Shown: positions 20,576-27,844 of the stretch, piece after piece
Position numbering within the stretch: position 1 is the stretch's first letter
How the letters are laid out: each line of letters opens with the position of its first letter
DNA from: a virus
Strand: one strand, 5' to 3'
Virus record (IMG/VR): IMGVR_UViG_3300042197_004109
Coordinates: 1 to 38,513 of that record
DNA: 38,513 bases
Made by a program: the position numbers and the translations under genes
Notes under the pieces: generated by a model
What the model was told of the DNA's origin: nothing
The model's database searches: none
What the model saw: only the letters and a program-made list of their open reading frames with translations

Positions 20576-23226
20576 GAAAACAGGCTTGTGAATGTGTTGG
20601 TTGTGTTGGTTTCAGCGGCCAAATCCCAATCCAGTACGCCCAAGAGGTTGTCTACCTTGCCGTCTATGACAGTGGCCTCCATCTCAGCATCGTCAAAGGG
20701 CAGATCACGGAACCATTGTGGCAGGTGCATCTCATCGGTGGGATATCCAATCGAAGTCCAGCCCAGGGGATTGGGTTTGAGCTTGCAAACGATGGTCTTC
20801 ATGCCGTCTACGATCTGCATGCTGTAGTTGTCCGAATTCATACGTCGCAGTGTGTTCCAGTTGATGGCTGCCCTGACATGTCCTGGCATGTTGGCTCGGC
20901 CTTCGCGTTCTTCTTTCTTGGCGTACTGGGTGAGATTGTTCACCCGTTTGGGCGAGCCTTTTTCCCAGCCAGGCCGCTCTGAAAACTGATACTTGAATTG
21001 GCGTATGCGTTCGATCACGGCATCTTTTTTGGCACCCGACAGCACCATGTTCAGGATCTCTAGGAGGAAATCCTGGATCACCCGAGGCGTGTCTGATCTC
21101 TTGAGATCTAGCCCTGTGGCCTTGGTTTTGCCTGTGCGACCGTCGACGTCAAGACGCTTGCCTTCGATGTCAATAGCATTCACAGCATAGCGTTTTTTGG
21201 TGATGAATAGACCGCGATCGGCCACAGTCTCTCGACCTGCTTGTATCAAACTGCCCATGTCTCTGGGGCAGTGGAAAGCGCGTTCCATGAAGGCCGGAAA
21301 CGAGTCATTGACTTGGTCTGCTATGCTGTCATAGAGTTGGATACAGATTTCTTTTGACCATTGCATCCTGCCTTCCTCTACTTCTTTACGCAAAACAGGC
21401 CAAGCCGAAAAATAGCACGAGTCTGTGTCGCCGTAGATCACGGCCTCACCTACGTGGTCATAGCTGCCGGTAATGCACTCATTTATGTGTGCGTCCATGT
21501 GCCGGGCAATGCTGCGTCCGGTGAGTGTAGTCGATTGTCCGATTCGCTTGTCGAAAAAACGGCAACCTGGATTAAGAATAGCACCATAAAGGCTATTAAG
21601 ATTAATCTTTTTAACCAGCTGGCGCTTGTCCCAGAAAGCGATCTGTTTGGGGTCGGTGGCTTCTTTTTTGCGTGCTTGCAGTTCTTTTCGTTCGGCATAC
21701 CATCGTTCAAGTAGACCCGGGATCACACCCTGGGTTTCAAATGTGAAAATAGTACCATTGGCACTGAGCATCCAGGGATGGTTTGAATCAAAGATCAGCT
21801 GCCAGACTTCAGCAGCACTGTGAACACTTTCTTCGCCTGTGGCCCAATCTATAGTTATCTCGGTGCCACGCTGCTGTTCCATCACAGCGGTGTATTCCAA
21901 GGTGGCAAACAAGCCCTCCCAGGCCGCGGCAAAACTCTGCCCCGACGCCATCTTTTGTTTGAGCATGCGGTCAGTCATGGTCAGTCGCAGCTGGCCCACG
22001 ATGGTCTCAGGGCCCATGTTGAGGGCTCGGATGGTGGAAGGATACAGGCTGTTGATGTCTACACTGCCCACCCACTCATGTATGCCTTTTTTGGGATAGG
22101 CCACGTAGGCTCCTGCGGCCTGGGTGTCTTCGTCGGTGAGGCGCTCTCTGCGATTGGGTACCACCATGCCGCGCTCGTGTGCTTCATTGATGATGGCCTG
22201 TTCTGTGACAGCCACAGCGCCCATGGTGGTCTGTAGCAGCACTGTGTTGGCGTGTGCCAGTTCGTTGGCCAGATCCAGGAAACGCAGTTTGCGGTCCAGC
22301 TTGGCCAACAGCGCAGTGTCTTGGCGGTTGTATTCAATGAACTTGGTAAAATGCTGATTGTAGAGCTGATCCAAAGTACCTTCGAACTGTGTTTTGCGTT
22401 CGTTGAGCTCGTGTTCGCCGATGGCATCCAGGCTGTAACTGTGGCGCTCCTCATAGGTGTACTTGCGATACAGTTGCATGTAGTCCATGTGTACACGACC
22501 CACGAGATCATAGGTCTGCGACTCAGCGCCGAATCGTTCAAAGGTGCGCTGCTTGGGCAGTTGCCCCCAGAGGCAGAATCTCCGTGTGTCATCTTTGCTG
22601 AGGATGCGAGTGCAGCGATTCACGGTGTAAGGGATATCATAACCTTCGCTGTTCCAGCCACTGAGCACGTCAGCATCGTCAATGAGATCCAAGAAAGCTG
22701 CAATGAGATCTTCTTCGCGGGTGAACAGGATGGTGTTGTCAAATCCCTGTATCATTTCCTGCGCTGTTTCCCAGCTGATGTGACGCGGAGGCACAGCCAA
22801 GGTCACCAGTTGATCCAACCAGTCCAGATATACTGATATAGCAGTGATAGGGTTGAAAGGATCTTCTACCGGAGAAAATCCACGCTCGGCATCAAAGGCC
22901 ACTTCGATGTCAAAGAACGCGGTATGCAGTTCGGGAGCATCCTGGCCCTTGTAGTTGTCTTCAAGACAACGGAAGATGGGGTTGATGTCTGACTCGTAGA
23001 GCTGTTTGCCGCTCTGCATCCTCAGCTCTTTGCGGAACTCTTTGTTGTTCCTGGTGCTGAAACGGCTGACTGGCGTGCCAAAGATGCTGCGGAATTTGCC
23101 CCGAGCATCGTCGTAGTAAAAGATGTAGTTGGCTGGAAATTCTTCGTAGTAACGCTCGCCGTTCTTACGACCAACGATGTGTATGCGATCGTGTTCGCGA
23201 TCAAAAAGTGCGTCAATGTATGACAT
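20566..23226 (-). CDS. Family B DNA polymerase (T4 gp43-like)
   Basis: The 886-residue enzyme (T4 gp43 is 898) carries an N-terminal 3'-5' exonuclease and C-terminal polymerase. Exo I is DIE at 106-108, Exo II SGWNSEGYDIP at 189-199, Exo III YNRQDTALL at 299-307. Polymerase motif A is VDINSLYPS (389-397), motif B KKINLNSLYGAI (539-550) and motif C YGDTDS (598-603). All catalytic residues are present and no intein or inserted homing endonuclease is seen. The ATG has GGAGGA upstream and is 73 bases downstream of an exact TATAAATA box. It works with the sliding clamp and the 5' nuclease encoded in this window; clamp loader, helicase and primase are not here. Confidence 0.96.
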   Translation of the reverse strand: MSYIDALFDREHDRIHIVGRKNGERYYEEFPANYIFYYDDARGKFRSIFGTPVSRFSTRNNKEFRKELRMQSGKQLYESDINPIFRCLEDNYKGQDAPELHTAFFDIEVAFDAERGFSPVEDPFNPITAISVYLDWLDQLVTLAVPPRHISWETAQEMIQGFDNTILFTREEDLIAAFLDLIDDADVLSGWNSEGYDIPYTVNRCTRILSKDDTRRFCLWGQLPKQRTFERFGAESQTYDLVGRVHMDYMQLYRKYTYEERHSYSLDAIGEHELNERKTQFEGTLDQLYNQHFTKFIEYNRQDTALLAKLDRKLRFLDLANELAHANTVLLQTTMGAVAVTEQAIINEAHERGMVVPNRRERLTDEDTQAAGAYVAYPKKGIHEWVGSVDINSLYPSTIRALNMGPETIVGQLRLTMTDRMLKQKMASGQSFAAAWEGLFATLEYTAVMEQQRGTEITIDWATGEESVHSAAEVWQLIFDSNHPWMLSANGTIFTFETQGVIPGLLERWYAERKELQARKKEATDPKQIAFWDKRQLVKKINLNSLYGAILNPGCRFFDKRIGQSTTLTGRSIARHMDAHINECITGSYDHVGEAVIYGDTDSCYFSAWPVLRKEVEEGRMQWSKEICIQLYDSIADQVNDSFPAFMERAFHCPRDMGSLIQAGRETVADRGLFITKKRYAVNAIDIEGKRLDVDGRTGKTKATGLDLKRSDTPRVIQDFLLEILNMVLSGAKKDAVIERIRQFKYQFSERPGWEKGSPKRVNNLTQYAKKEEREGRANMPGHVRAAINWNTLRRMNSDNYSMQIVDGMKTIVCKLKPNPLGWTSIGYPTDEMHLPQWFRDLPFDDAEMEATVIDGKVDNLLGVLDWDLAAETNTTNTFTSLFSWD

Positions 23227-23298
23227 AATCCTCCTGTGGCTTGTGGCCCACTGGCCGTTCTACATGCCCGTGACGTGGGCGAATCGTTGCAGCAGAGA

Positions 23299-23306
23299 TA
23301 TTTATA
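23299..23306 (-). promoter_or_regulatory. Exact T4 late promoter box TATAAATA upstream of DNA polymerase
   Basis: The minus strand carries TATAAATA, overlapping the stop codon of the DsbA-like gene and about 73 bases before the polymerase ATG. It is the only perfect octamer noticed. A late box before a polymerase gene would be unexpected in T4, where gene 43 is early/middle. Confidence 0.5.
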
Positions 23307-23562
23307 AGGTCTTGCCCACGGTCTCCAAGATCGTTTCAAGCAGCTCGTGATCCTGCTTGGCCTTGCCAAATTCGGCCTTGTGAGCGATCTTGATGGCTTT
23401 CTTGAGCACTGCGGGTTTGATTTCCAGCTCTTCGGCCACGGCCTTGATGGTGTCGGTGAGCCCACCGTTGAGAGTTTCAACTTCGTGCATGACCTGCATG
23501 CCTTCGTTGATCAGTTGTGTGAGCTTGAGTTTCTGTTCTGCGCTGAAAGTTTTGGTTTCCAT
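23302..23562 (-). CDS. DsbA-like small DNA-binding protein (T4 late-transcription accessory type)
   Basis: The 86-residue, all-helical protein contains LTQLINEGMQVMHEVETLNGGLTDTIKAVAEELEI, then PAVLKKAIKIAHKAEFGKAK and a C-terminal ELLETILETV. Size, charge pattern and the order 'L.DTIK..AEEL.I....L.KAI..A.K' resemble T4 DsbA (89 residues), which binds double-stranded DNA near late promoters. The start has a near-perfect GGAGGT Shine-Dalgarno. It is isolated by gaps on both sides (75 and 45 bases), with a hairpin just before it. Homology is judged by pattern only. Confidence 0.6.
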   Translation of the reverse strand: METKTFSAEQKLKLTQLINEGMQVMHEVETLNGGLTDTIKAVAEELEIKPAVLKKAIKIAHKAEFGKAKQDHELLETILETVGKTL

Positions 23563-23590
23563 AACTACCTCCTTGTGGATTTATTTTAGA

Positions 23591-23610
23591 TGACAAAGTG
23601 GCGCTTGTCA
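23591..23610 (-). terminator. Hairpin between radical SAM gene and DsbA-like gene
   Basis: An inverted repeat, TGACAAG and CTTTGTCA on the minus strand with one bulged base and a 5-base loop (CGCCA), overlaps the radical SAM stop codon. It is followed by an A/T-rich stretch but no clear T run. It may slow or end transcription from the upstream unit, or protect an mRNA end. Confidence 0.35.
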
Positions 23611-24711
23611 ACGACTTTGAGTCTTTTGATAAAATTGCCCCCAGTGCAGTGTGCGTCTCCAGTCGGTGCCACGTTTGGTGTCCAATTGATCAAGGTACTG
23701 CAGGAAGGTGTGTTCATGCATGAAAAGCTGCCCCGCGGTGGGGCGTTGATCCAGGGCCGGTAGTAGCTGTGCCAGATCCTGATAGGCCGCCAGTCTTTGC
23801 TGTACGGAATCCACATACTGATCTGGGATCACTGCAGGCGCAAAATAGGGCCGGTGATTGACCTGGAAATGTACCTGCAGGCCGCCATCGCGTTCACGCA
23901 CGAACTCAATGACATCGGCCAGCTCCCAGAGATTGTAGTTGCTGGCCACACTGATGAAACCGATCTTGAGGTGTGGCAAGGCATTGCGTAGTTCAAAAAA
24001 TCTATCAATGTTGTTGACTACTTGTGACCAATCGCAGGGCCATCTGATCAGTTCGGCCGCAGCGCTGGTAGCGTCAAGGCTGATCACAAGATCAATGGCT
24101 CTGACCTGCTGCCAGCGTTCTAGCACACGTTGATCAGGAAAAAAAGTGGCATTGGTATTGTAGCTGATGTGTAACTGACTCAGCGGTGCAGATTCAGCAT
24201 AGATATCCAGCATGCGCAGGTGTTCGGTGGTCATCAAGGGTTCGCCGCCAGTGAAATGCATCTGGTAAATGTTGCTGTGATCCAGTCTACGGAACAGGGC
24301 CAGCTTGTCTTCGAAGCTGTAGTCTTGATCTCTGAGCCCTTCTTGTTTGGCCCAGGTACTGGAGCTGTAGCTGCTACACATGATGCAGGCTAGATTGCAT
24401 ATGTTCTGTGTGGTTATGTCCACACGGTTGAGCTCCACACGCAGGTCTGGCTCGTGACCGAGATTGCTGAAATATCTGCGGCTGGGTGGATTCTGTTGTT
24501 CCTGCCGCCAACAGTTCACGCAGGCCGGCGCTGGTTGATCTGCGATGGCGGCTTGACGCTGCTGATCTAGAAATGAGTCGGCGGCAAAGTTGAAATCATT
24601 GGCTCGCACTGGCTCGGTGAGGCTGGCACAGCAAGGACTTACCAGAACCTGTCCCGAGTTGGTGCTGCGTATGTGCAGAGTGCGGAATTGATCTCTACAG
24701 TAGTAGTTCAA
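23608..24711 (-). CDS. Radical SAM protein with N-terminal auxiliary cysteines (twitch/SPASM-like)
   Basis: The radical SAM core has C105xxxC109xxC112 (ICNLACIMCSSY), HFTGGEPLMT and downstream barrel strands (LHISYNTNATFF, AIDLVISLDATS, KIGFISVASNYN). Before it, residues 24-70 have VSPCCASL (C27, C28) and ACVNCWRQEQ (C64, C67), the cysteine arrangement of an auxiliary cluster placed N-terminal to the core, which I recall in 'twitch domain' proteins of phages and marine bacteria. The family modifies peptides or small molecules; target unknown. The start is TTG overlapping the upstream stop (TTGA), with AGGT upstream; no other start precedes the conserved region. Translationally coupled to the 309-aa partner. 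Confidence 0.82.
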   Translation of the reverse strand: MNYYCRDQFRTLHIRSTNSGQVLVSPCCASLTEPVRANDFNFAADSFLDQQRQAAIADQPAPACVNCWRQEQQNPPSRRYFSNLGHEPDLRVELNRVDITTQNICNLACIMCSSYSSSTWAKQEGLRDQDYSFEDKLALFRRLDHSNIYQMHFTGGEPLMTTEHLRMLDIYAESAPLSQLHISYNTNATFFPDQRVLERWQQVRAIDLVISLDATSAAAELIRWPCDWSQVVNNIDRFFELRNALPHLKIGFISVASNYNLWELADVIEFVRERDGGLQVHFQVNHRPYFAPAVIPDQYVDSVQQRLAAYQDLAQLLPALDQRPTAGQLFMHEHTFLQYLDQLDTKRGTDWRRTLHWGQFYQKTQSR

Positions 24712-25637
24712 CGATGATACCTGGCTGTGATCACATCGCCGGGCAGATCGCTGACCATGGCTGTGATTCTGTCAAAGTCGGCTCGATCACTGGCCACGAT
24801 GTCACCAATGGGATAGTCATACCAGGCCGTGTCCACAGTCATGTCGTGACGTTCCAGCCATGCCCGCCAGCTGTCACTGGCATAGAGTTGTTGTCGCGCA
24901 TCTGTGACACAGAGCTGAAGTCCGCCCGCACTGCCCCAATGCCCAGTGGTGTCCCAGTCGTTGGGGTTGTCGAGATCCAGATAGCTTTGCAGAGTGGTTT
25001 TTCCTAGAATCTCCGGCCCCAAGATCACATCATGATGCTCTCGGCTGTGATATTGATCCCACTCCTTTATATCCAGCCAGCGCACTACGTCGCCGGACCA
25101 GTCATAGAGCTTGATTTCTTCTAGCTTGATCTCGGGCATGTCTCTGGGACCACGCGGGATGTAGAGCTCAAGTTCATGTATCACTTGGTTGATCTGGTCC
25201 AACTTGCCCTGATATATCCTACGCATGTCTCGGTCGAGATCAGGACTTTCGTTGATACTGTGTTGAGTATGGGTAAAAAACCTATGCAGATCATTGAGCC
25301 ACGCATGTGCTGTTTCGGGACTGGTGGCATACTCACCAAAAATCTTCACGCCTTGATAGTGGTAGCCCAACCGAGCCAAGTCGTCCAACACATTGTTCAC
25401 CGTGAGGCGACTTTCCAAAAAGAGATCTTTGGGTTCATCCATTATGGATCGACACCAACGGTTGTAGGCACGATTGGGATCATAGCCATGCACATGGAGA
25501 TGATCGCTCCAGCACACGCCCTTGCGGAAAGTGCCGTCGCAGAAAAACTCGGCCCAGGCCTGAGCGCCAGGGTTGTCTAGAACTTGCACGCCTAGAGATA
25601 CCTGTTCGCCGTCGGGCAACGTGAATTCGATTCGCAT
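24708..25637 (-). CDS. Partner protein of the radical SAM gene, 309 aa, unknown function
   Basis: The protein has IEFTLPDGEQVSLGVQVLDN, FFCDGTFRKGVCWSDHLHVHGYD, YHYQGVKIFGEYATSPE, HAWLNDLHRFFTHTQHS, a central acidic-basic region, then VRWLDIKEWDQYHSREHHDVILGPE. Many His/Asp/Trp residues suggest a metal-binding or enzymatic core, but no family is recognised. The gene overlaps the radical SAM gene by TTGA, which argues for joint function as substrate-binding partner or substrate. ATG at 25637 was chosen; an upstream TTG has no better ribosome site. A GATAAATT box lies 4 bases before the ATG and there is no Shine-Dalgarno. Confidence 0.68.
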   Translation of the reverse strand: MRIEFTLPDGEQVSLGVQVLDNPGAQAWAEFFCDGTFRKGVCWSDHLHVHGYDPNRAYNRWCRSIMDEPKDLFLESRLTVNNVLDDLARLGYHYQGVKIFGEYATSPETAHAWLNDLHRFFTHTQHSINESPDLDRDMRRIYQGKLDQINQVIHELELYIPRGPRDMPEIKLEEIKLYDWSGDVVRWLDIKEWDQYHSREHHDVILGPEILGKTTLQSYLDLDNPNDWDTTGHWGSAGGLQLCVTDARQQLYASDSWRAWLERHDMTVDTAWYDYPIGDIVASDRADFDRITAMVSDLPGDVITARYHR

Positions 25638-25641
25638 ATGG

Positions 25642-25649
25642 AATTTATC
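25642..25649 (-). promoter_or_regulatory. Late-box-like GATAAATT 4 bases before start codon
   Basis: The minus strand reads GATAAATT, then CCAT, then ATG of the 309-aa gene. It has seven of eight identities to TATAAATA if first and last positions are relaxed, and follows a gap of about 80 bases that contains a GC hairpin. Confidence 0.25.
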
Positions 25650-25703
25650 TGAGATTGTCAAGGGCTCACTTAGATCTTGGCAGGTAGCGAATCTGCGGGG
25701 ATC

Positions 25704-25718
25704 GGGCAGCAGCCGCCC
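25704..25718 (-). terminator. GC hairpin after the 112-aa gene
   Basis: GGGC and GCCC (minus strand) flank a 7-base loop 9 bases after the stop codon at 25728. No T run follows. It could be a weak terminator or processing site between the 112-aa gene and the radical SAM pair. Confidence 0.3.
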
Positions 25719-25727
25719 ACACCGGTC

Positions 25728-26066
25728 CTAAGGTGATTTGGTGGCCTGTGCCTGCGCTCGATCTAGTATGCGAGCAGTGTTGGTATCGGCGGGACGACCC
25801 CGGCTGTCTTCCCAGCCTTTTGGGCCGCGGCGATAGGTTTCACCGCCGAACGTGAGGGGCTGTGACTGTGCAGGTGTTTGAACTGGGGTGTTCAATGTAG
25901 GCCGACCACCTACCATTCGATAGTGCGGTTTTGGTGCTGCAGGTGTCACGGGCATGTCAATGTCATAGGGTTGACCAGTTCTTGGATCTGTGAAAGTTTG
26001 GTCGCCTCGGCGCAGGCCCACTTCGGCCAACACTCGATCTTGCGGAAACAGCTCGTCTACCAGCAT
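25728..26066 (-). CDS. Pro-rich conserved phage protein, 112 aa
   Basis: The protein starts MLVDELFPQDRVLAEVGLRR, has a proline/glutamine-rich linker (TPVQTPAQSQP), and ends with TFGGETYRRGPKGWEDSRGRPADTNTARILDRAQ. The closing module, 'G..Y....GW.D.RG..AD...A..LD.A', is a short C-terminal motif I have seen on many marine phage structural-region proteins. The ATG shares a base with the preceding TGA (TGATG). Probably a virion or assembly component; unknown. Confidence 0.65.
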   Translation of the reverse strand: MLVDELFPQDRVLAEVGLRRGDQTFTDPRTGQPYDIDMPVTPAAPKPHYRMVGGRPTLNTPVQTPAQSQPLTFGGETYRRGPKGWEDSRGRPADTNTARILDRAQAQATKSP

Positions 26067-26761
26067 CAACGTTCCTCGACATAGTCCGCAGATCGGTCGC
26101 GATTGCCGCGCCGCTGGAACAGTCGTACTGCCATGTCAGCATCGTCGATGCTGCGGAATCGCGAAGGCAAAGCACGCCCGCCGCGACGGATCTCAAAGCC
26201 ACGATCACGATCGCCCCAGCACTCCAGTTCGATGCCGTCTTCCATGGCATAGATCTTGACAGGTGCACCTTCGGGCAGCACTGGATCAGTGAGTGGTTCG
26301 GGCGGAGTATGCACACTGAGTTCTTGCTGTGTGGGATCCTCGTCTACCTGATCTTCTTCGGTGGGATCATCCCGGTGTATCTCTTGCTTGGCCTTGGCCT
26401 GCAGCTCACGGTCTGGTGCTCGATCACTGAGCTCGCGACTGGCCTTGCGCTCAAGGCTGTCAAGATAGTCCACAAAGTCGCGTTTGACCTTGCTGAGCAT
26501 GTCTTCTTCGATGTCGGTCATGGCTTCTTCCAGGGCCAGACGATCGTCTTCTACGCTATCGCCCACCATCTTGCCTGCCATGGGATGCGTGGGGTCGGTC
26601 TTGGATCGCAAGACCTGGATCCCACGTGGTCGGAACAGAGCCGGTAATTGATCTGCTGCTCGCTGCTGTGGGTTGAGTCCATGCTTAACAGACACCGGGG
26701 TCACAGCACCTTCTTCGATGGCTGACAAGCGTCCTAGGATGTCATAGAGATCGTTGCTCAT
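26066..26761 (-). CDS. Conserved phage protein with acidic linker, 231 aa, unknown function
   Basis: The N-terminus SNDLYDILGRLSAIEEGAVTPVSVKHGLNPQQR is a recurrent lead segment in proteins of T4-like marine phages, followed by LPALFRPRGIQVLRSKTD. A coiled-coil region covers LALEEAMTDIEEDMLSKVKRDFVDYLDSLERK. An acidic disordered linker (DPTEEDQVDEDPTQQE) comes next, and then a small C-terminal beta domain (VKIYAMEDGIELECWGDRDRGFEIRRGGR). This looks like a virion structural or scaffolding-region protein. The ATG shows an ATGA overlap with the Dps-like stop. Confidence 0.66.
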   Translation of the reverse strand: MSNDLYDILGRLSAIEEGAVTPVSVKHGLNPQQRAADQLPALFRPRGIQVLRSKTDPTHPMAGKMVGDSVEDDRLALEEAMTDIEEDMLSKVKRDFVDYLDSLERKASRELSDRAPDRELQAKAKQEIHRDDPTEEDQVDEDPTQQELSVHTPPEPLTDPVLPEGAPVKIYAMEDGIELECWGDRDRGFEIRRGGRALPSRFRSIDDADMAVRLFQRRGNRDRSADYVEER

Positions 26762-27201
26762 GCTCGTTCATCCCTGAGGAAACTCCGCAGCATCCACTGA
26801 TGCTTGCCCATGGCATCGATCCTAGAGGCCAAGAAATCCATGATGCCTTGTTGATCTTCGGCTTCGGCCTGATCAAACACGCGGTTCAGTAGACCAATCA
26901 TGGTTTCTGTGTCTTTGAGCAATTCTTCGATCATGAGCCGAGCGCGTGGGATTTTGGTCTGCCCTGAGATTTCACTGAGCTCCATAAAACGTTCAAAACT
27001 GCCTGGAGTGTAGTCGTCGAGTATGCGTATGAATTCTGCGGTTTGATCTATGCTGTTTTCGTAGACTTCTTCGTAGATCTTGCCAAAGAATCGATGTAAT
27101 TGTGCAAAGTCAGGCCCCTCCACGTTCCAGTGGAACAGCTGGGCTTTGATCACGAAGGCATATTCAGTTGCCAGGAGAGTTTTTAAATCGTCGGTCAGCA
27201 C
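26758..27201 (-). CDS. Dps-like ferritin-fold protein
   Basis: The 147-residue, four-helix-type protein has KAQLFHWNVEGPDFAQLHRFF and IDQTAEFIRILDD, the Dps ferroxidase pattern with candidate ligands H24, H36, D52 and E56. A second half, RARLMIEELLKDTETMIGLLNRVFDQAE and MGKHQWMLRSFL, matches the last helices. Dps proteins bind DNA and oxidise iron, protecting DNA from peroxide. GTG start with AAGGA six bases upstream is favoured, though it lies 38 bases inside the previous gene; a TAAATA box lies about 50 bases upstream. Its presence among phage structural-type genes is unusual. Whether it is packaged is unknown. Confidence 0.78.
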   Translation of the reverse strand: MLTDDLKTLLATEYAFVIKAQLFHWNVEGPDFAQLHRFFGKIYEEVYENSIDQTAEFIRILDDYTPGSFERFMELSEISGQTKIPRARLMIEELLKDTETMIGLLNRVFDQAEAEDQQGIMDFLASRIDAMGKHQWMLRSFLRDERA

Positions 27202-27370
27202 GTGATTTCCTTTTGTAGTGATCCGGCGTGTTAGGCGTGGGATCGGTGGTGTATTTACCTGCCAGCAAACTACCGCGGGAAGCAGTGATCAAGGGCTGCG
27301 ACACTGACGCTACACTGCCTGCACCGGTGGCGCCCACGGATGCAGATTCCAATATTTCTCGTGCTCTCAT
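27164..27370 (-). CDS. Short conserved phage protein, 68 aa
   Basis: The sequence MRAREILESASVGATGAGSVASVSQPL holds a 'GATGAGS(V/I)A..(S/A)QPL' motif frequent in phage head/tail region proteins, then GKYTTDPTPNTPD and a basic tail. It is short, and its end overlaps the Dps-like gene by 38 bases in another frame. ATG overlaps the preceding stop (ATGA). Function unknown. Confidence 0.6.
   Translation of the reverse strand: MRAREILESASVGATGAGSVASVSQPLITASRGSLLAGKYTTDPTPNTPDHYKRKSRADRRFKNSPGN
27252..27258 (-). promoter_or_regulatory. TAAATA box upstream of the Dps-like gene
   Basis: The minus strand reads GTAAATA, followed by a C, inside the 68-aa gene and about 50 bases before the GTG start of the Dps-like gene, which has its own AAGGA site. 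Being within coding sequence weakens the case. Confidence 0.28.
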
Positions 27371-27642
27371 GGCAGTATCCTAATCAAAAAATGATCCACG
27401 ATGGTGGCTGATCCATGCAGCACTCGTGGATTGGCTGCTCTGAGTTCGCCGTCACCGATCAGCTCGTAGCGCACCCGATAGTCACCGGGCGGCGCAGAGA
27501 TCACGATGGTTTCTTCCAGCTGACGATCCGGCCATGCATAGGTTCTTTCTGTGAACAGCTCGTCGTTGACCCAGAGTCGATACGTGGGCGGACGACGATG
27601 CCAATCACACACCACATCATATTGAACAGTGACTTCGTGCAT
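27367..27642 (-). CDS. Small beta-rich protein, 91 aa, unknown function
   Basis: The sequence alternates hydrophobic and polar residues: VTVQYDVVCDWH, YRLWVNDELFTERTYAW, LEETIVISAPPGDYRVRYELIG and SATIVDHFLIRILP. That is typical of a beta-sandwich (for example a carbohydrate-binding-like or adaptor domain). No catalytic residue pattern is clear. It starts at ATG one base after the stop of the 66-aa gene (TAACATG) and overlaps the following gene (ATGA). Confidence 0.65.
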   Translation of the reverse strand: MHEVTVQYDVVCDWHRRPPTYRLWVNDELFTERTYAWPDRQLEETIVISAPPGDYRVRYELIGDGELRAANPRVLHGSATIVDHFLIRILP

Positions 27643-27643
27643 G

Positions 27644-27844
27644 TTAGGTTATTTTCTGTACGTTGGTGACGATGCTATCCGTGCCATATTGGGCTTGTAG
27701 CAAGAGCCGGGCCATGGCCGGACTCTTGGCAAACACAGCCACATCGATGCTGGTAGAGTAGTCGGGATTTTTCACACGCACTCGGGCCGAATAAACATCA
27801 AAGCCAGGTGCCACGCTTTCGATCACAAATTCTCCGGCTCTCAT
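27644..27844 (-). CDS. Small conserved phage protein, 66 aa
   Basis: The protein reads FVIESVAPGFDVYSARVRVKNPDYSTSIDVAVFAKSPAMARLLLQAQYGT, an alternating beta-alpha pattern with a short helix in 'MARLLLQAQYG'. I recall a similar 'VKNP.Y...V.V.A..P..AR.LL.AQYG' pattern in small proteins of marine T4-like phages. ATG overlaps the HAD gene stop (ATGA). Function unknown. Confidence 0.6.
   Translation of the reverse strand: MRAGEFVIESVAPGFDVYSARVRVKNPDYSTSIDVAVFAKSPAMARLLLQAQYGTDSIVTNVQKIT

Noticed and set aside
22059-22592. 177-codon minus frame inside the DNA polymerase gene
   Set aside because: Shadow frame of a strongly conserved exonuclease-polymerase region; Ser/Pro/Trp-rich with no domain pattern.
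20566-23226. Intein or homing endonuclease in DNA polymerase
   Set aside because: Motif spacing is continuous and the length (886) matches T4-type enzymes; no intein end motifs.
25637-25661. Upstream TTG start for the radical SAM partner gene
   Set aside because: It would add 8 residues with no ribosome site; ATG at 25637 chosen, though not proven.
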